Of a stretch of DNA of 64,000 nt, positions 28,878-37,179 are shown piece after piece (the stretch's first letter is position 1; each line of letters opens with the position of its first letter). The notes under the pieces are model-generated. The model searched no databases. It was not told where the DNA came from and saw nothing but the letters and a program-made list of their open reading frames with translations. The DNA is from Micromonospora sp. NBC_00389 (GTDB lineage: Bacteria > Actinomycetota > Actinomycetes > Mycobacteriales > Micromonosporaceae). The DNA is taken from contig NZ_CP107947.1 of NCBI RefSeq assembly GCF_036059255.1, positions 1,116,001-1,180,000 on the forward strand, in the 5' to 3' direction. The position numbers were made by a program, and so were the translations under genes.

Positions 28878-31673
28878 CTAGCGCGCGTCGACCTCGTCGA
28901 TCTTCTCGGCCCCGAACGTCTCGCGGAGCAGCCGTACCGCTTGCTCCTCGCTGGACTCCCGGGCGGTCTTCTCGTCGATGACCTCGTCCAGCGGCTCGTC
29001 GCCCGGGTCGAACCCCTCGTAGGTCGGGGTGGCCGCCGGTGCCGCGCCACCCGGCTTGGCGCGCAACGGACCGTCGAAGTCCGGGTCGTAGGGCGGTTCG
29101 CCGGCCCACTCAGCGTCCGCGGTGGGCCGGGCCGCTGCTCCGGTACGCGGACCGCGCCCTGCCGCCGCCGCGCGGGCGGCGGCGATGGCGCTGCTCACCG
29201 GGGCACCGCCGGTGGCCGGCTGGCGAGCCGCCGGCGTCGGGTTGGCCCGTCCGCCCGGCTTGCCGCCGCCGGTCGCCGTGCCCGGGCCGCCGCCGTTCGC
29301 GCCGGTGCCGCTTCCACCGGTACGGCCCAGGTCAGTGCTGTTCGCACCGGTGCCCGTTTCGTCGGCGCGGCCCGGGTCAGTGCTGTTGCCGTCGGTGCGA
29401 CCACGGTCCGCGCCGTTCACGCTGGCCGGTGCGGGTGCCGATCCGGAACTGCCGGACGCGGCGTCGTCCACGGCGGTGGCGCCGCCCGGTCGGGCGGCCT
29501 CCGGCCAGTCCTCGTCATCCGTCGCCTCGACGGCGGGGGCACTGCCACCGGGGCGGGCCGCCTCCGGCCAGTCGTCCTCGGCGTCGGCCGGCGCGGACGG
29601 CTGTTCGCCGGGCTGCCGACTCGTACCGCGACCGCTGGACGCGTTCGCGCCGGCACCCGCGCCGGAGGAGACACCGGGACCGCCCCGTGGACCGGACGGG
29701 CCGCCGGGCAGGTCCTCGCGGGCACCCGAGCCGCCGGATGGGCCGGCAGCGGCGGTCGCGTTCGTCGGGGCGGGCGGAGCGTCCACGGGGACGGATCGGG
29801 CCGGTGCGGCGGGCTGCGAGCGCGGCGGACCGGACAGCGACACGCCGCCCCGCTCGCCGGCCACCTCGCAGCGGATCTGCCAGCGCCCGCCCAACTCCTC
29901 GTAGAGCGCGTCGGTGAGCACCGCCGCGTGATCGGCCATCATCTTGGCCAGCACGGTGGACTTGACCGTCAGCACCAGCATGTCGCCGTCGAGTTCGCGC
30001 ACCACCGCGTCACGCATCAGGGCGGCGATCCGCTTGTTGGTCCGGTTGACCTTGCCAATCACATCGGGCCACGCCCGGCGGACCGCGACCGCGTCCAGCG
30101 CCGCAGCCGGCGCACCAGGTCGGGGCGGCTCCGGCGTCGCTGGGTCGGGCAGCACCGCCGACGGCGGAACAGCGCGACGTGAGGCCGGTGAGCCGGTGCC
30201 GGCCGCGACGGATGCGGCCCGGTCGACGGGTGCCGATGCGGTGGCGGTTGCCGACGCACCGGGTGAGCCCGGGATCGGCGAGTCAGCGGCCGAAGCGCCA
30301 GAGGCCGGAGCAGTCGAGGCCGAGGTGTTCGAGGCGGCAGTGCTCGGGGTCGGGGACGTCGCCGGATCGACCGTCCACGGGGGCGCTGAGGTCGGGGCGG
30401 CGGCGGGTGCCGGGGTGGCGGCAGCCGGGACCGGAGAGGCCGGCTGTGGGCGTACCCCCGGGTTGGTGGCCGGTGCGGAGCCGGCGGCGGTCGACGGCGC
30501 GTCGGCGCCGCTCAGGGTGAGCCGGCGTTCCATCCGTTCCAGGCGCTGGAGCAGGCCACCGGTGGAGTCGTCCGCGCCGGGCAGCAGCATCCGGGCGCAG
30601 ATCAGCTCCAGCAGCAGCCGGGGCGCCGTGGTGCCGCGCATCTCCACCAGGCCGTCGTGCACGATGTCGGCGCAGCGGGAGAGCGTGCCCGGGCCGAGCT
30701 GCGAGGCCTGGGCGGCCATCCGCTCGATCTGGTCGGCGGGGCCGTCGATCAGGCCCTTCGCGGCGGCGTCCGGCACCTGCTGGATCACGATCAGGTCGCG
30801 CAGCCGCTCCAGCAGATCGGAGGCGAACCGGCGCATGTCGTGCCCGGCCTCGGCGACCCGGTCGACGGTGGCGTACGCGGCGGCGCCGTCACCGGCGGCC
30901 AGCGCGTCGCACATCTCGTCGATCAGCGCGGAGTCGGTGACCCCGAGCAGCGCGACGGCCCGCGCGTAGCTGACCCCCTCCGGGCCGGCCCCGGCGATGA
31001 GCTGGTCGAGCACGGAGAGGCTGTCCCGCATGCTGCCGCCACCGGCGCGCACCACCAGCGGAAAGACCGTCGGCTCGACGGCGACGCCCTCGGCCTGGGT
31101 GAGCTGCTCCAGGTACGGGCGGACCACCTTCGGCGGAAACAGCCGGAACGGGTAGTGGTGGGTCCGCGACCGGATCGTGCCGAGGACCTTCTCCGGCTCG
31201 GTGGTGGCGAAGATGAACTTGACGAACTCCGGAGGCTCCTCGACCAGCTTGAGCAGGGCGTTGAAGCCCTGGGTCGAGACCATGTGCGCCTCGTCGATGA
31301 TGTAGATCTTGAAGCGGCTGCTGGCCGGCGCGAAGAAGGCACGCTCGCGCAGCTCGCGGGCGTCGTCGACACCGCCGTGGCTGGCCGCGTCGATCTCGAT
31401 CACGTCGATCGAGCCGGCACCGTCGGTGGCCAGCGAGCGGCAGGACTGACACTTGCCGCACGGCTCGGGGGTGGGGCCCTGCTCACAGTTGAGCGAGCGG
31501 GCCATGATCCGGGCGCTGGTGGTCTTGCCGCAGCCACGGGGGCCGGAGAAGAGGTAGGCGTGGTTGAGCCGCCCGCTGCGCAGCGCCTGCGACAGCGGCT
31601 CGGTCACGTGCTCCTGACCGATGACCTCAGCGAAGGTACGCGGCCGGTACTTGCGGTAGAGCGCCAGCGTCAC
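28878..31673 (-). CDS. dnaX: DNA polymerase III subunit gamma/tau
   Basis: The clamp-loader ATPase. The 931 residues start TLALYRKYRPRTFAEVIGQ, with Walker A GPRGCGKT (44-51), zinc-binding Cys63, 72, 75 and 78, DEAH (127-130) and the SRC-like IRSRTHHYPFRLF. After the clamp-loader lid (about residue 380) comes a long Ala/Pro/Gly/Thr-rich linker, a conserved domain (AVRRAWPDVIGKVNRTNKRI), a second low-complexity stretch with a repeated DDWPEAARPGG/DEDWPEAARPGG motif and GRTDGNSTDPGR-type repeats, and a conserved acidic end. The GTG at 31673 has AGGAGG eight bases upstream. It lies downstream of the SRP RNA gene. Confidence 0.96.
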   Translation of the reverse strand: MTLALYRKYRPRTFAEVIGQEHVTEPLSQALRSGRLNHAYLFSGPRGCGKTTSARIMARSLNCEQGPTPEPCGKCQSCRSLATDGAGSIDVIEIDAASHGGVDDARELRERAFFAPASSRFKIYIIDEAHMVSTQGFNALLKLVEEPPEFVKFIFATTEPEKVLGTIRSRTHHYPFRLFPPKVVRPYLEQLTQAEGVAVEPTVFPLVVRAGGGSMRDSLSVLDQLIAGAGPEGVSYARAVALLGVTDSALIDEMCDALAAGDGAAAYATVDRVAEAGHDMRRFASDLLERLRDLIVIQQVPDAAAKGLIDGPADQIERMAAQASQLGPGTLSRCADIVHDGLVEMRGTTAPRLLLELICARMLLPGADDSTGGLLQRLERMERRLTLSGADAPSTAAGSAPATNPGVRPQPASPVPAAATPAPAAAPTSAPPWTVDPATSPTPSTAASNTSASTAPASGASAADSPIPGSPGASATATASAPVDRAASVAAGTGSPASRRAVPPSAVLPDPATPEPPRPGAPAAALDAVAVRRAWPDVIGKVNRTNKRIAALMRDAVVRELDGDMLVLTVKSTVLAKMMADHAAVLTDALYEELGGRWQIRCEVAGERGGVSLSGPPRSQPAAPARSVPVDAPPAPTNATAAAGPSGGSGAREDLPGGPSGPRGGPGVSSGAGAGANASSGRGTSRQPGEQPSAPADAEDDWPEAARPGGSAPAVEATDDEDWPEAARPGGATAVDDAASGSSGSAPAPASVNGADRGRTDGNSTDPGRADETGTGANSTDLGRTGGSGTGANGGGPGTATGGGKPGGRANPTPAARQPATGGAPVSSAIAAARAAAAGRGPRTGAAARPTADAEWAGEPPYDPDFDGPLRAKPGGAAPAATPTYEGFDPGDEPLDEVIDEKTARESSEEQAVRLLRETFGAEKIDEVDAR

Positions 31674-31763
31674 TCGTCCCGCCTCCTCTCGACCGAGCCA
31701 TTCTGCGCCGGTCGGGCGCGGGTGACCACCCACCCCGCCGGGCGCCTGAGTTTGCCGCGCCTG

Positions 31764-31868
31764 GGTTGCCGCGCTTGATCGACGTTGCCGCGCTTGATCG
31801 ACTCCATATCGGCGATATGGCGGTGCCCGCGACCCGGGACAGCCCCACATCGGCGACCTGGAGTGGAT
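31764..31868. repeat. Tandem 19-mer and inverted repeat upstream of dnaX
   Basis: A 19-base unit (GTTGCCGCGCTTGATCGAC) occurs twice in perfect tandem (31764-31782, 31783-31801). The second copy runs into an imperfect inverted repeat (31795-31819 with 31844-31868, 20 of 25 matching), whose left arm holds the perfect palindrome CCATATCGGCGATATGG. It looks like a dispersed palindromic element lodged between the SRP RNA and dnaX. Confidence 0.7.
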
Positions 31869-31889
31869 CGAGGGCGCCCCGGAGACAAA

Positions 31890-31977
31890 AAGGCCTCCCG
31901 TGCACCCGGCAGAGCTCGCTTATCCTTGCTGCCTTCCGGCCCTGGGGAGGTTCACGAGATACCGCCGCACGGGAGGT
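31890..31977 (-). ncRNA. ffs: Signal recognition particle RNA (4.5S, small form)
   Basis: Read on the minus strand, the apical part is CCCAGGGCCGGAAGGCAGCA followed by AGG, the highly conserved Ffh-binding loop of bacterial SRP RNA (GGAAG tetraloop region and symmetric loop). The ends pair: CCTCCCGTGC near 31977 with GCACGGGAGG near 31892. A TTTTTG run directly after the 3' arm makes the closing stem a terminator. Its place just upstream of dnaX on the same strand is the usual actinobacterial arrangement. Ends are estimated to within a few bases. Confidence 0.93.
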
Positions 31978-32060
31978 GACGCCAAGCCTACCCGACCGCC
32001 GGTCGATCTTCAGGGGGTGGTGGGGTGACCCTGCCCATGGGGGCCTGTATCCTGGCTCGC

Positions 32061-32148
32061 GGAGGATTCGCCTAGAGGCCTAGGGCGCACGCTTGGAAAG
32101 CGTGTTGGGTTTACACCCTCACGAGTTCGAATCTCGTATCCTCCGCCA
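32061..32148 (+). tRNA. tRNA-Ser (anticodon GGA)
   Basis: An 88-base class II tRNA including an encoded CCA. The acceptor GGAGGAT pairs with ATCCTCC, the anticodon stem CACGC/GCGTG closes the loop TTGGAAA (anticodon GGA at 32095-32097), a long variable arm (TTGGGTTTACACCC) marks a serine tRNA, and the T loop is GTTCGAATC. It reads UCC and UCU codons. Confidence 0.97.
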
Positions 32149-32161
32149 GCTGATCAGCAGA

Positions 32162-32197
32162 AACGCCCGGCAGACCATAATCGGTCCGCCGGGCGTT
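32162..32197 (+). terminator. tRNA terminator
   Basis: AACGCCCGGC (32162-32171) pairs perfectly with GCCGGGCGTT (32188-32197), followed by GATCTTG. It lies 14 bases after the tRNA. Confidence 0.8.
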
Positions 32198-32220
32198 GAT
32201 CTTGTGGTCTCATCGACGTC

Positions 32221-33057
32221 GTGGCTGACACGGCGTGGGAGTGGGACGAGACGTTGTACGCGGGCAGCGCCAGCCATTACAGCGTCGGGCGCATGCCCTA
32301 CCCGCCCAGCCTCGCCGAGGCTGTCGGCAAGGAACTCGGACTCGACGGCACCGGCCGACTCCTGGATGTCGGCTGCGGACCCGGATCGGTGACGCTCCTG
32401 TTCGCGCCCCTGGTCGAGGCAGCAGTGGGAGTCGACGCCGACCAGGGCATGATCAACGAGGCGCGGCGCAGGGCCAGCGAGGTCGGGGTCACCAACGTCG
32501 AGTGGCGGCACCTACGCGCCGAGGCTCTGCCGGCCGACCTGGGCACGTTCCGGGTGGCCACGTTCGCCCAGTCGTTCCACTGGATGGATCGGCCCCTCGT
32601 GACCCGTCGCGTCCGCGACATGCTCGCGCCGGGCGGGGCCTGGGTCCACGTCGGCACCAACACGCACCAGGGCGTGACCGGGGACGACCTGCTGCCGTAC
32701 CCCCGGCCTCCGTGGCAGCAGATCGACGACCTGGTCGCCAGCTACCTGGGACCGGTCCGCCGGGCCGGACAGGGGTGGCTGCCCTCCGGCACCCCCGGCG
32801 GGGAGGAGGAGATCATGCGGCAGGCCGGCTTCACCGGCCCAACCCGCATCACGGTCGACCAGGGGATGGTCGTGGAACGCGGTGTCGACGAGATCGCCTC
32901 CGCGGTGTTCTCGCTGTCCAGCTCGGCACCACACCTGTTCGCCGATCGACTCCCCGCTTTCGAGGCGGACCTGCGTCGCCTCCTGTCCGAAGCGGCGCGA
33001 GATGGTCGCTTTTCCGAGCGCAGACGAGGCATCGACGTCGTGATCTGGCGTCCCTGA
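32221..33057 (+). CDS. Class I SAM-dependent methyltransferase
   Basis: A 278-residue methyltransferase. Motif I is LLDVGCGPGSVT, motif II AVGVDADQGM, post-I FRVATFAQSFHWMD, and motif III MLAPGGAWVHVG. The Trp-rich N-terminus (WEWDETLYAGSASHYSVGR) and QSFHWMD put it with the UbiE/YcgJ-like Methyltransf_11/25 group. The substrate is unknown. The GTG at 32221 starts 24 bases after the tRNA terminator without a clear ribosome site, so it may be leaderless or start a little further in. Confidence 0.85.
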   Translation: MADTAWEWDETLYAGSASHYSVGRMPYPPSLAEAVGKELGLDGTGRLLDVGCGPGSVTLLFAPLVEAAVGVDADQGMINEARRRASEVGVTNVEWRHLRAEALPADLGTFRVATFAQSFHWMDRPLVTRRVRDMLAPGGAWVHVGTNTHQGVTGDDLLPYPRPPWQQIDDLVASYLGPVRRAGQGWLPSGTPGGEEEIMRQAGFTGPTRITVDQGMVVERGVDEIASAVFSLSSSAPHLFADRLPAFEADLRRLLSEAARDGRFSERRRGIDVVIWRP

Positions 33058-33063
33058 CACCCG

Positions 33064-33303
33064 TCACCCGCGGGCGCGAGCCCAGGAGAGGAAGCGGTCG
33101 GTCAGCCGGGCCGGGTCCAGGCCGGCGAGCTGTTCGCCGGCCTCCGACTGGAGCGTCGCCAGGTAGACCAGCAACGCCACCCGGTCGCGCCGGTACTCGG
33201 CGAGCAGCCGCAACTTGGCCGCCGAGCAGGGCCAGGCGATGCCGCACGACTGGCAACGCCAGGTGGGACGGGTCGGTAGATGATCCCGGTGGCGGCGGGG
33301 CAT
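33064..33303 (-). CDS. Small zinc-finger-like protein beside Scr1-type regulator
   Basis: A 79-residue basic protein with a CQSCGIAWPC cluster that could bind zinc or an iron-sulfur centre, followed by a helical part (LRLLAEYRRDRVALLVYLATL). GGAGG lies eight to nine bases before the ATG at 33303. Homologues with this sequence style often accompany Scr1/DUF397 clusters and are sometimes mislabelled flavin reductase. It is divergent from the regulator, which suggests a common control region. No further function can be supported. Confidence 0.7.
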   Translation of the reverse strand: MPRRHRDHLPTRPTWRCQSCGIAWPCSAAKLRLLAEYRRDRVALLVYLATLQSEAGEQLAGLDPARLTDRFLSWARARG

Positions 33304-33502
33304 TGGCCGGGCCTCCTTCGCGGTGGAAGGGGGCCACCCGGCCTCCGCGCCCGGGCGGCCCCCTGACTGACGCCGACCGCCGGACTCTTTCGCCTCCACC
33401 GGCCGCGCCGTCTTCTGCGGATCACCCTCGCGCGCGTCACCAGACAGATACACCGCGTAGCGATATGGTCAGCAGATATTCGAGACATCCGATGGAGGGG
33501 CC

Positions 33503-34270
33503 GTGAACGACGCGCTTCGGGTGGCGCTCAGCGACACCGGGCACACCACCGAATCCCTCGCCGAGACCGTCGGCGTCGACCCGAAGACCGTGGCGCGCTG
33601 GCTGAGCGAGGGCCGCATCCCGCATCCTCGGCATCGGTTCGCGGCAGCGGAGGCCCTCCATAAGGACGTGTCGGACATCTGGCCGGACACTTCAAGACGT
33701 CGGGACCCGATTTGGTTCCGTCCCTGGCAGGAAATCGAGCGCGAGGCGGTGTCATTGCGGTCCTACGAGTCAGTGGTGCTGCCGGGGCTGCTCCAGACCG
33801 AGGCGTACGCCCGCGCGGTGCTCAGTGGCGCGGGCCTGATCCCCCGGGGCGACATCGAGCGGCATCTCACGGCCCGGCTGGGCCGGCAGGGCCTGCTCAA
33901 GCGGGACGATCCGCCACAGTTCACGGCGGTGATCGATGAGGCCATCCTCCACCGGCCGGTGGGTGGTCGGTCGACCATGCGCGAGCAACTGCTGGCCGTG
34001 GTCGCGGCCTGCGCCGAGCCGCACGTCCGGGTGCACGTCGTGCCCGCCACCGTCGGCGCCTATGCCGGCCTCAATGGACCGTTCGTGATCGCCCACAGCC
34101 ACGATCACCGGGTCGCTGGTTATCTGGACAACCAACTCCAGGGACATCTCGCTAGCGACCCGGAGGACATCGCGGCCATGATGGCGGCGTGGGAGAACGT
34201 GCGCGGCGAGGCGTTGTCCCACTGGCAGTCGGTCGATCTAATCACGGAAGTGGCGGAGACATGGAGCTGA
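33503..34270 (+). CDS. XRE regulator with DUF5753 (Scr1/WhiJ-like)
   Basis: A 255-residue DNA-binding protein. The helix-turn-helix spans about residues 5-50 (LAETVGVDPKTVARWLSEGR). The DUF5753 domain follows (LRSYESVVLPGLLQTEAYARAV, FTAVIDEAILHRPVGG, MREQLLAVV, VRVHVVPATVGAYAGLNGPF). In Streptomyces, such proteins (WhiJ, Scr1) pair with a small DUF397 protein and act in development and antibiotic control. GGAGGGGCC precedes the GTG. The end overlaps the DUF397 start by ten bases, which couples their translation. Confidence 0.92.
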   Translation: MNDALRVALSDTGHTTESLAETVGVDPKTVARWLSEGRIPHPRHRFAAAEALHKDVSDIWPDTSRRRDPIWFRPWQEIEREAVSLRSYESVVLPGLLQTEAYARAVLSGAGLIPRGDIERHLTARLGRQGLLKRDDPPQFTAVIDEAILHRPVGGRSTMREQLLAVVAACAEPHVRVHVVPATVGAYAGLNGPFVIAHSHDHRVAGYLDNQLQGHLASDPEDIAAMMAAWENVRGEALSHWQSVDLITEVAETWS

Positions 34271-34452
34271 ACGGCGCCCGGTGGCGCAAGAGCAGCCGCA
34301 GCAGCGGCAACGGCGGCAACTGTGTCGAGGTCGCCGACAACCTGCCCGGCGTGGTCGGCGTGCGGGACTCGAAGGACCCGACCGGGCCCGCGCTCACCTT
34401 CACCCCAGCGGCCTGGCGCGCGTTCGTCACCCGGCTCGCTCTGCGGGCCTGA
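34261..34452 (+). CDS. DUF397 protein (Scr2-like partner)
   Basis: A 63-residue DUF397 protein: WRKSSRSSGNGGNCVEVA, then VGVRDSKDPTGPALTFTPAAW and a short helix, the complete family pattern. In Streptomyces coelicolor the comparable pair Scr1/Scr2 has been described as toxin-antitoxin-like, with the DUF397 protein as the harmful or effector member. Here that role is inferred from family and gene order. The ATG lies within the last codons of the regulator. The 3' end overlaps the convergent MFS gene by 26 bases. Confidence 0.92.
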   Translation: MELNGARWRKSSRSSGNGGNCVEVADNLPGVVGVRDSKDPTGPALTFTPAAWRAFVTRLALRA

Positions 34453-35662
34453 CCGAGACCGGCTCGTCCGGTCGGCTCGGCGGGACCGGCGGGGTGCGTA
34501 GGGACCAGAGGGCCAGGGGGACGGCGGCGACCGCGGCGGTCAGCAGGATCAGGCGGTGGTCGAGGAGTTCAAGCAGGCTCGCGCCGGCCAGCAGGGCCAC
34601 GGTGGACGGCCCGAAGGTCAGCGTGTTGACCGTGGACGCCACCCGGCCGACCAGCTCGCTCGGCGTCTCCCGCTGGACTGCCGTCCAGACGGTGACCAGC
34701 ACCAGCGGCACACCGAGCCCCACCGCCAGCCCGCCGGCGACCACCAGCCCGACCGAGGTCGTGGCGCGCAGGGCCAGCCCGACGGCGAAGACGGCGACCG
34801 CCCCGGCCACCACCCGCCGGTCACCGAAGCGGCGCAGCAGCGATCCGGCGGCCAGGCCGCCAATGAGCGACCCGACGCCCTGAACGGTGGCGAGCACGCC
34901 GTTGAACTCCGGCGGCCGGCCCAGGCCGGCGTCCACCACGGCGTACGCGACGGCGCCGTTGAGCCCCATCAGCACCATGGTGAGCGCGGCGCAGCCGACG
35001 ATGTGCCGCAGCGCACGATGCCGGCGCAGGTGCCCCCACCCGTCGGCGAGCTGTCTCGTCCAGCGCTCGGGACGCCCGGGCGGCTGCTCCCGGACCCGCA
35101 GCGACCAGAAGACGAGCCCGGCCAGTACGAAGGTGGCCGCGTCCAGCAGCACCACGGGGTGCGCGCCGTACGCGGCGAACAGCCCCGCCCCGGCCAGCGG
35201 GGCGAGCAGCTTCATTCCCTCGTTGATCGTGGTCCGGAGCCCGTTGAAGTCGCCGAGCAGCGGGCCGGGCACCACCGCCGGCACCAGCGCGGCCTCGGCC
35301 GCGTCGGTCAGCACGAAGGTGATCCCGTACGCGGTCATCACCGCGAAGATCAACCAGACCCGGGTGGCCGAGTCGACCAGCAGCAGCACCGGCAGCAACC
35401 CCGCCATCACCGCGTGCAGGACGATCAGCAGCGGCCGGCGGCGGAACCGGTCGGCGAGCAGCCCGAGCAGCGGCCCGAGCAGGGTGGGCGCCCACACCCC
35501 CAGGGTCACCAGGGCAGCGAGGCTGCTCGACCCGCTCAGCTCCTTCACCCAGATGCCGGCCACCAGCAACATCGCCGCGGTGCCGAAGCCGGACACCAGC
35601 ACCCCGCCGAGATAGCGGCCGGCGTCGCGATCGGTCAGCACCCTTGCCGTACCCCAGCTCAT
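34427..35662 (-). CDS. MFS transporter, MdfA/enterobactin-exporter style
   Basis: A 411-residue MFS protein with about twelve helices. LLGLLADRFRRRPLL is motif A, and the conserved central DFNGLRTTINEGMKLLAPLAGA and FNGVLATVQGVGSLIGGL stretches match the MFS_3 (EntS-like) group, which exports siderophores and drugs. The ATG at 35662 has GGAGG upstream. About 110 bases before it lies copy A of the LexA-like element. The Pro/Arg tail overlaps the DUF397 gene on the other strand. Confidence 0.88.
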   Translation of the reverse strand: MSWGTARVLTDRDAGRYLGGVLVSGFGTAAMLLVAGIWVKELSGSSSLAALVTLGVWAPTLLGPLLGLLADRFRRRPLLIVLHAVMAGLLPVLLLVDSATRVWLIFAVMTAYGITFVLTDAAEAALVPAVVPGPLLGDFNGLRTTINEGMKLLAPLAGAGLFAAYGAHPVVLLDAATFVLAGLVFWSLRVREQPPGRPERWTRQLADGWGHLRRHRALRHIVGCAALTMVLMGLNGAVAYAVVDAGLGRPPEFNGVLATVQGVGSLIGGLAAGSLLRRFGDRRVVAGAVAVFAVGLALRATTSVGLVVAGGLAVGLGVPLVLVTVWTAVQRETPSELVGRVASTVNTLTFGPSTVALLAGASLLELLDHRLILLTAAVAAVPLALWSLRTPPVPPSRPDEPVSVRPAERAG

Positions 35663-35743
35663 CGCACCTCCCCACCAGCGGCAGATTCTGCCCCAGCGGT
35701 GGCTGCGGCGGGTGCCCTCGCCGCCCGGGCGGCACGGTCCTGC

Positions 35744-35803
35744 GGATCGACGCCGGCCGGTCCGGAATCCGTCGTACACATGTTCTATCCACAGGCTGTG
35801 GAC
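35744..35803 (+). repeat. 60-bp direct repeat, copy A (with LexA-like box)
   Basis: Matches copy B (36496-36555) at 56 of 60 positions. It contains TCGTACACATGTTCTA (35772-35787), two mismatches from TCGAAC-N4-GTTCGA, then TATCCACAGGCTGTGGAC. Copies A and B flank exactly one gene, the DUF1349 gene. Copy A lies upstream of the MFS gene on the minus strand. Confidence 0.85.
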
Positions 35804-35813
35804 AGCGGGTGTG

Positions 35814-36464
35814 TCAGGAACCGTCGCGGAGATCGGCGAGACGTTCGGGCCGGAAGTGGATCTCGTCGAAGGTCGCGCTGCACCCGTCGCCGGTCGGTGA
35901 CTGGCCCGCGAAGCCGATCCGGTCGCGGGACGTCTCGCCATCGAAACTGAACACGCGGATCAACTGCCAGGTCCTGCCGTCGAGTGAGGCGTGGTACGCG
36001 TAGACCCGGCCGATTCGCGAGACGCGCAGCCACACCGACCGGTCGGCCACGACGAAGGAGTTCGCGTCGTCGGCGACGCCCCGGCAGATGACGGACACGA
36101 TCATGGGCTCACCCTCGGGTGAGAACTCGAAGCACAGCTTGCCCCAGCACCGCTCGTCGCGCCAGAGCATGAGCACCCCGGCGTCGAAGGTCGAGGCGAA
36201 GGCCACGGTGACCCGGGCGCTGAACTGGAAGTCGCGCTCCGGCGGCAGGTCGCCGAGCAGCGTCGCCGCGTTGAGGACGGGCTCCGGGCTCGGCGCGGCG
36301 TTCTCGCCCGCGTTGACGAGGCCGCCACTCGGGTCGATGAAGATGTCCGTGTGCGGCTGCGCCGACACCGTCACGGCGCCGGTCGCCTCATCGACCCGCC
36401 AGAGCCCCGCGGACGAGGGCGCGAGCGGAGACGGCATACCGGGGACGGTCAGTCGATCAGCCAT
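35814..36464 (-). CDS. DUF1349 concanavalin-like protein
   Basis: A 216-residue soluble protein without a signal peptide. WRVDEATGAVTVSAQPHTDIFIDPSGG and ATLLGDLPPERDFQFSARVTVAF begin the DUF1349 fold (a lectin/concanavalin-like jelly roll, as in yeast YmcA/regulation of arabinose-type proteins). DRSVWLRVSRIGRVYAYHASLDGRTWQLIR is the usual core, read here in parts. It probably binds a carbohydrate; function unproven. It is bounded by the 60-bp direct repeats on both sides, suggesting that gene and repeat spread or duplicated together. The stop lies 11 bases from copy A. Confidence 0.82.
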   Translation of the reverse strand: MADRLTVPGMPSPLAPSSAGLWRVDEATGAVTVSAQPHTDIFIDPSGGLVNAGENAAPSPEPVLNAATLLGDLPPERDFQFSARVTVAFASTFDAGVLMLWRDERCWGKLCFEFSPEGEPMIVSVICRGVADDANSFVVADRSVWLRVSRIGRVYAYHASLDGRTWQLIRVFSFDGETSRDRIGFAGQSPTGDGCSATFDEIHFRPERLADLRDGS

Positions 36465-36495
36465 GGCACAGGACCGTATAACGGGTACGGTCCGG

Positions 36496-36555
36496 GGATC
36501 GACGCCGGGCCGGCCGGAAGCCGTCGTACACATGTTCTATCCACAGGCTGTGGAC
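36496..36555 (+). repeat. 60-bp direct repeat, copy B (with LexA-like box)
   Basis: Second copy, see 35744-35803. The LexA-like 16-mer is at 36524-36539. It lies between the divergent DUF1349 gene (start 36464) and the gene at 36569, ending only 13 bases before the latter's ATG and covering its probable promoter. Confidence 0.85.
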
Positions 36556-36568
36556 GGCGGAGGGTTCG

Positions 36569-37123
36569 ATGGGTTACCAGCTCAGCGCGGTGGTCGCGGA
36601 CGCGGAACTGCTCCGCGAGGAGACCGCCGAGCTGGATCACGCGGTCCTCGGCGAGCTACGCCAGGACTTCGCGCTGCTGCCCGTCACCCCGCAGTTGGTG
36701 GTGGAGCTGACCGGGTCGCTGCCGGATTTCGCGGTGGACGACCGGAGTGCCGAGCGTCCGTTCGGCCTGGTCCTGTCGCCGACACTGGCAGAGCTGCTGG
36801 CCCGCTGGTCGCAGCCGGGGCCGGTCGCGTACCTGGAGGCGGAGTTCGGCGGCGGCGCCGGCTACCAGTCGGCCGCGGTGTGGCAGGGTGGCGCGCTGTC
36901 CTGGGGTCCATCGTTCGACGACGTGCTCGACGCGCCGCGCGAGGAGTGGCCGATCAACATGGCGCTCACCCGGCTCGGCGTCGAGCCAGGCACGTGGATC
37001 GACCCGTTCGCCGAGTTGGGGTTGCACCTGGAGCGGAACACCGACGGCTGGCTGGCGCACGGGCGGCGGCGACTCAGCGCCGACTACTGGGATGAGCTGG
37101 TCGAGCAGTGGGAAAACCAGTAA
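36569..37123 (+). CDS. Conserved hypothetical protein
   Basis: A 184-residue acidic soluble protein (MGYQLSAVVADAELLREETAEL, then VAYLEAEFGGGAGYQSAAVWQGG and the C-terminal WDELVEQWENQ). The YLEAEFGGGAGYQSAAVW stretch is typical of small SMI1/SUKH-adjacent or immunity-like proteins of actinomycetes, but I see no firm family motif. GGAGGG lies four bases before the ATG. Its promoter region is direct repeat B. Role unknown. Confidence 0.7.
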   Translation: MGYQLSAVVADAELLREETAELDHAVLGELRQDFALLPVTPQLVVELTGSLPDFAVDDRSAERPFGLVLSPTLAELLARWSQPGPVAYLEAEFGGGAGYQSAAVWQGGALSWGPSFDDVLDAPREEWPINMALTRLGVEPGTWIDPFAELGLHLERNTDGWLAHGRRRLSADYWDELVEQWENQ

Positions 37124-37179
37124 TCCGTCGACTGGCAGCAACCTGAACGCCTCGGTCCCGTTGGGGACTGGGGGATTCC

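Noticed and set aside
31674..31889. A small gene between dnaX and the SRP RNA
   Set aside because: Short frames exist, but the stretch is made of tandem and inverted repeats with no coding pattern.
35773..36555. DnaA-box-like pairs as a replication origin
   Set aside because: Only one inverted pair per copy, no A/T-rich unwinding region, and no dnaA/dnaN/gyrB neighbours. The LexA-like reading fits better.
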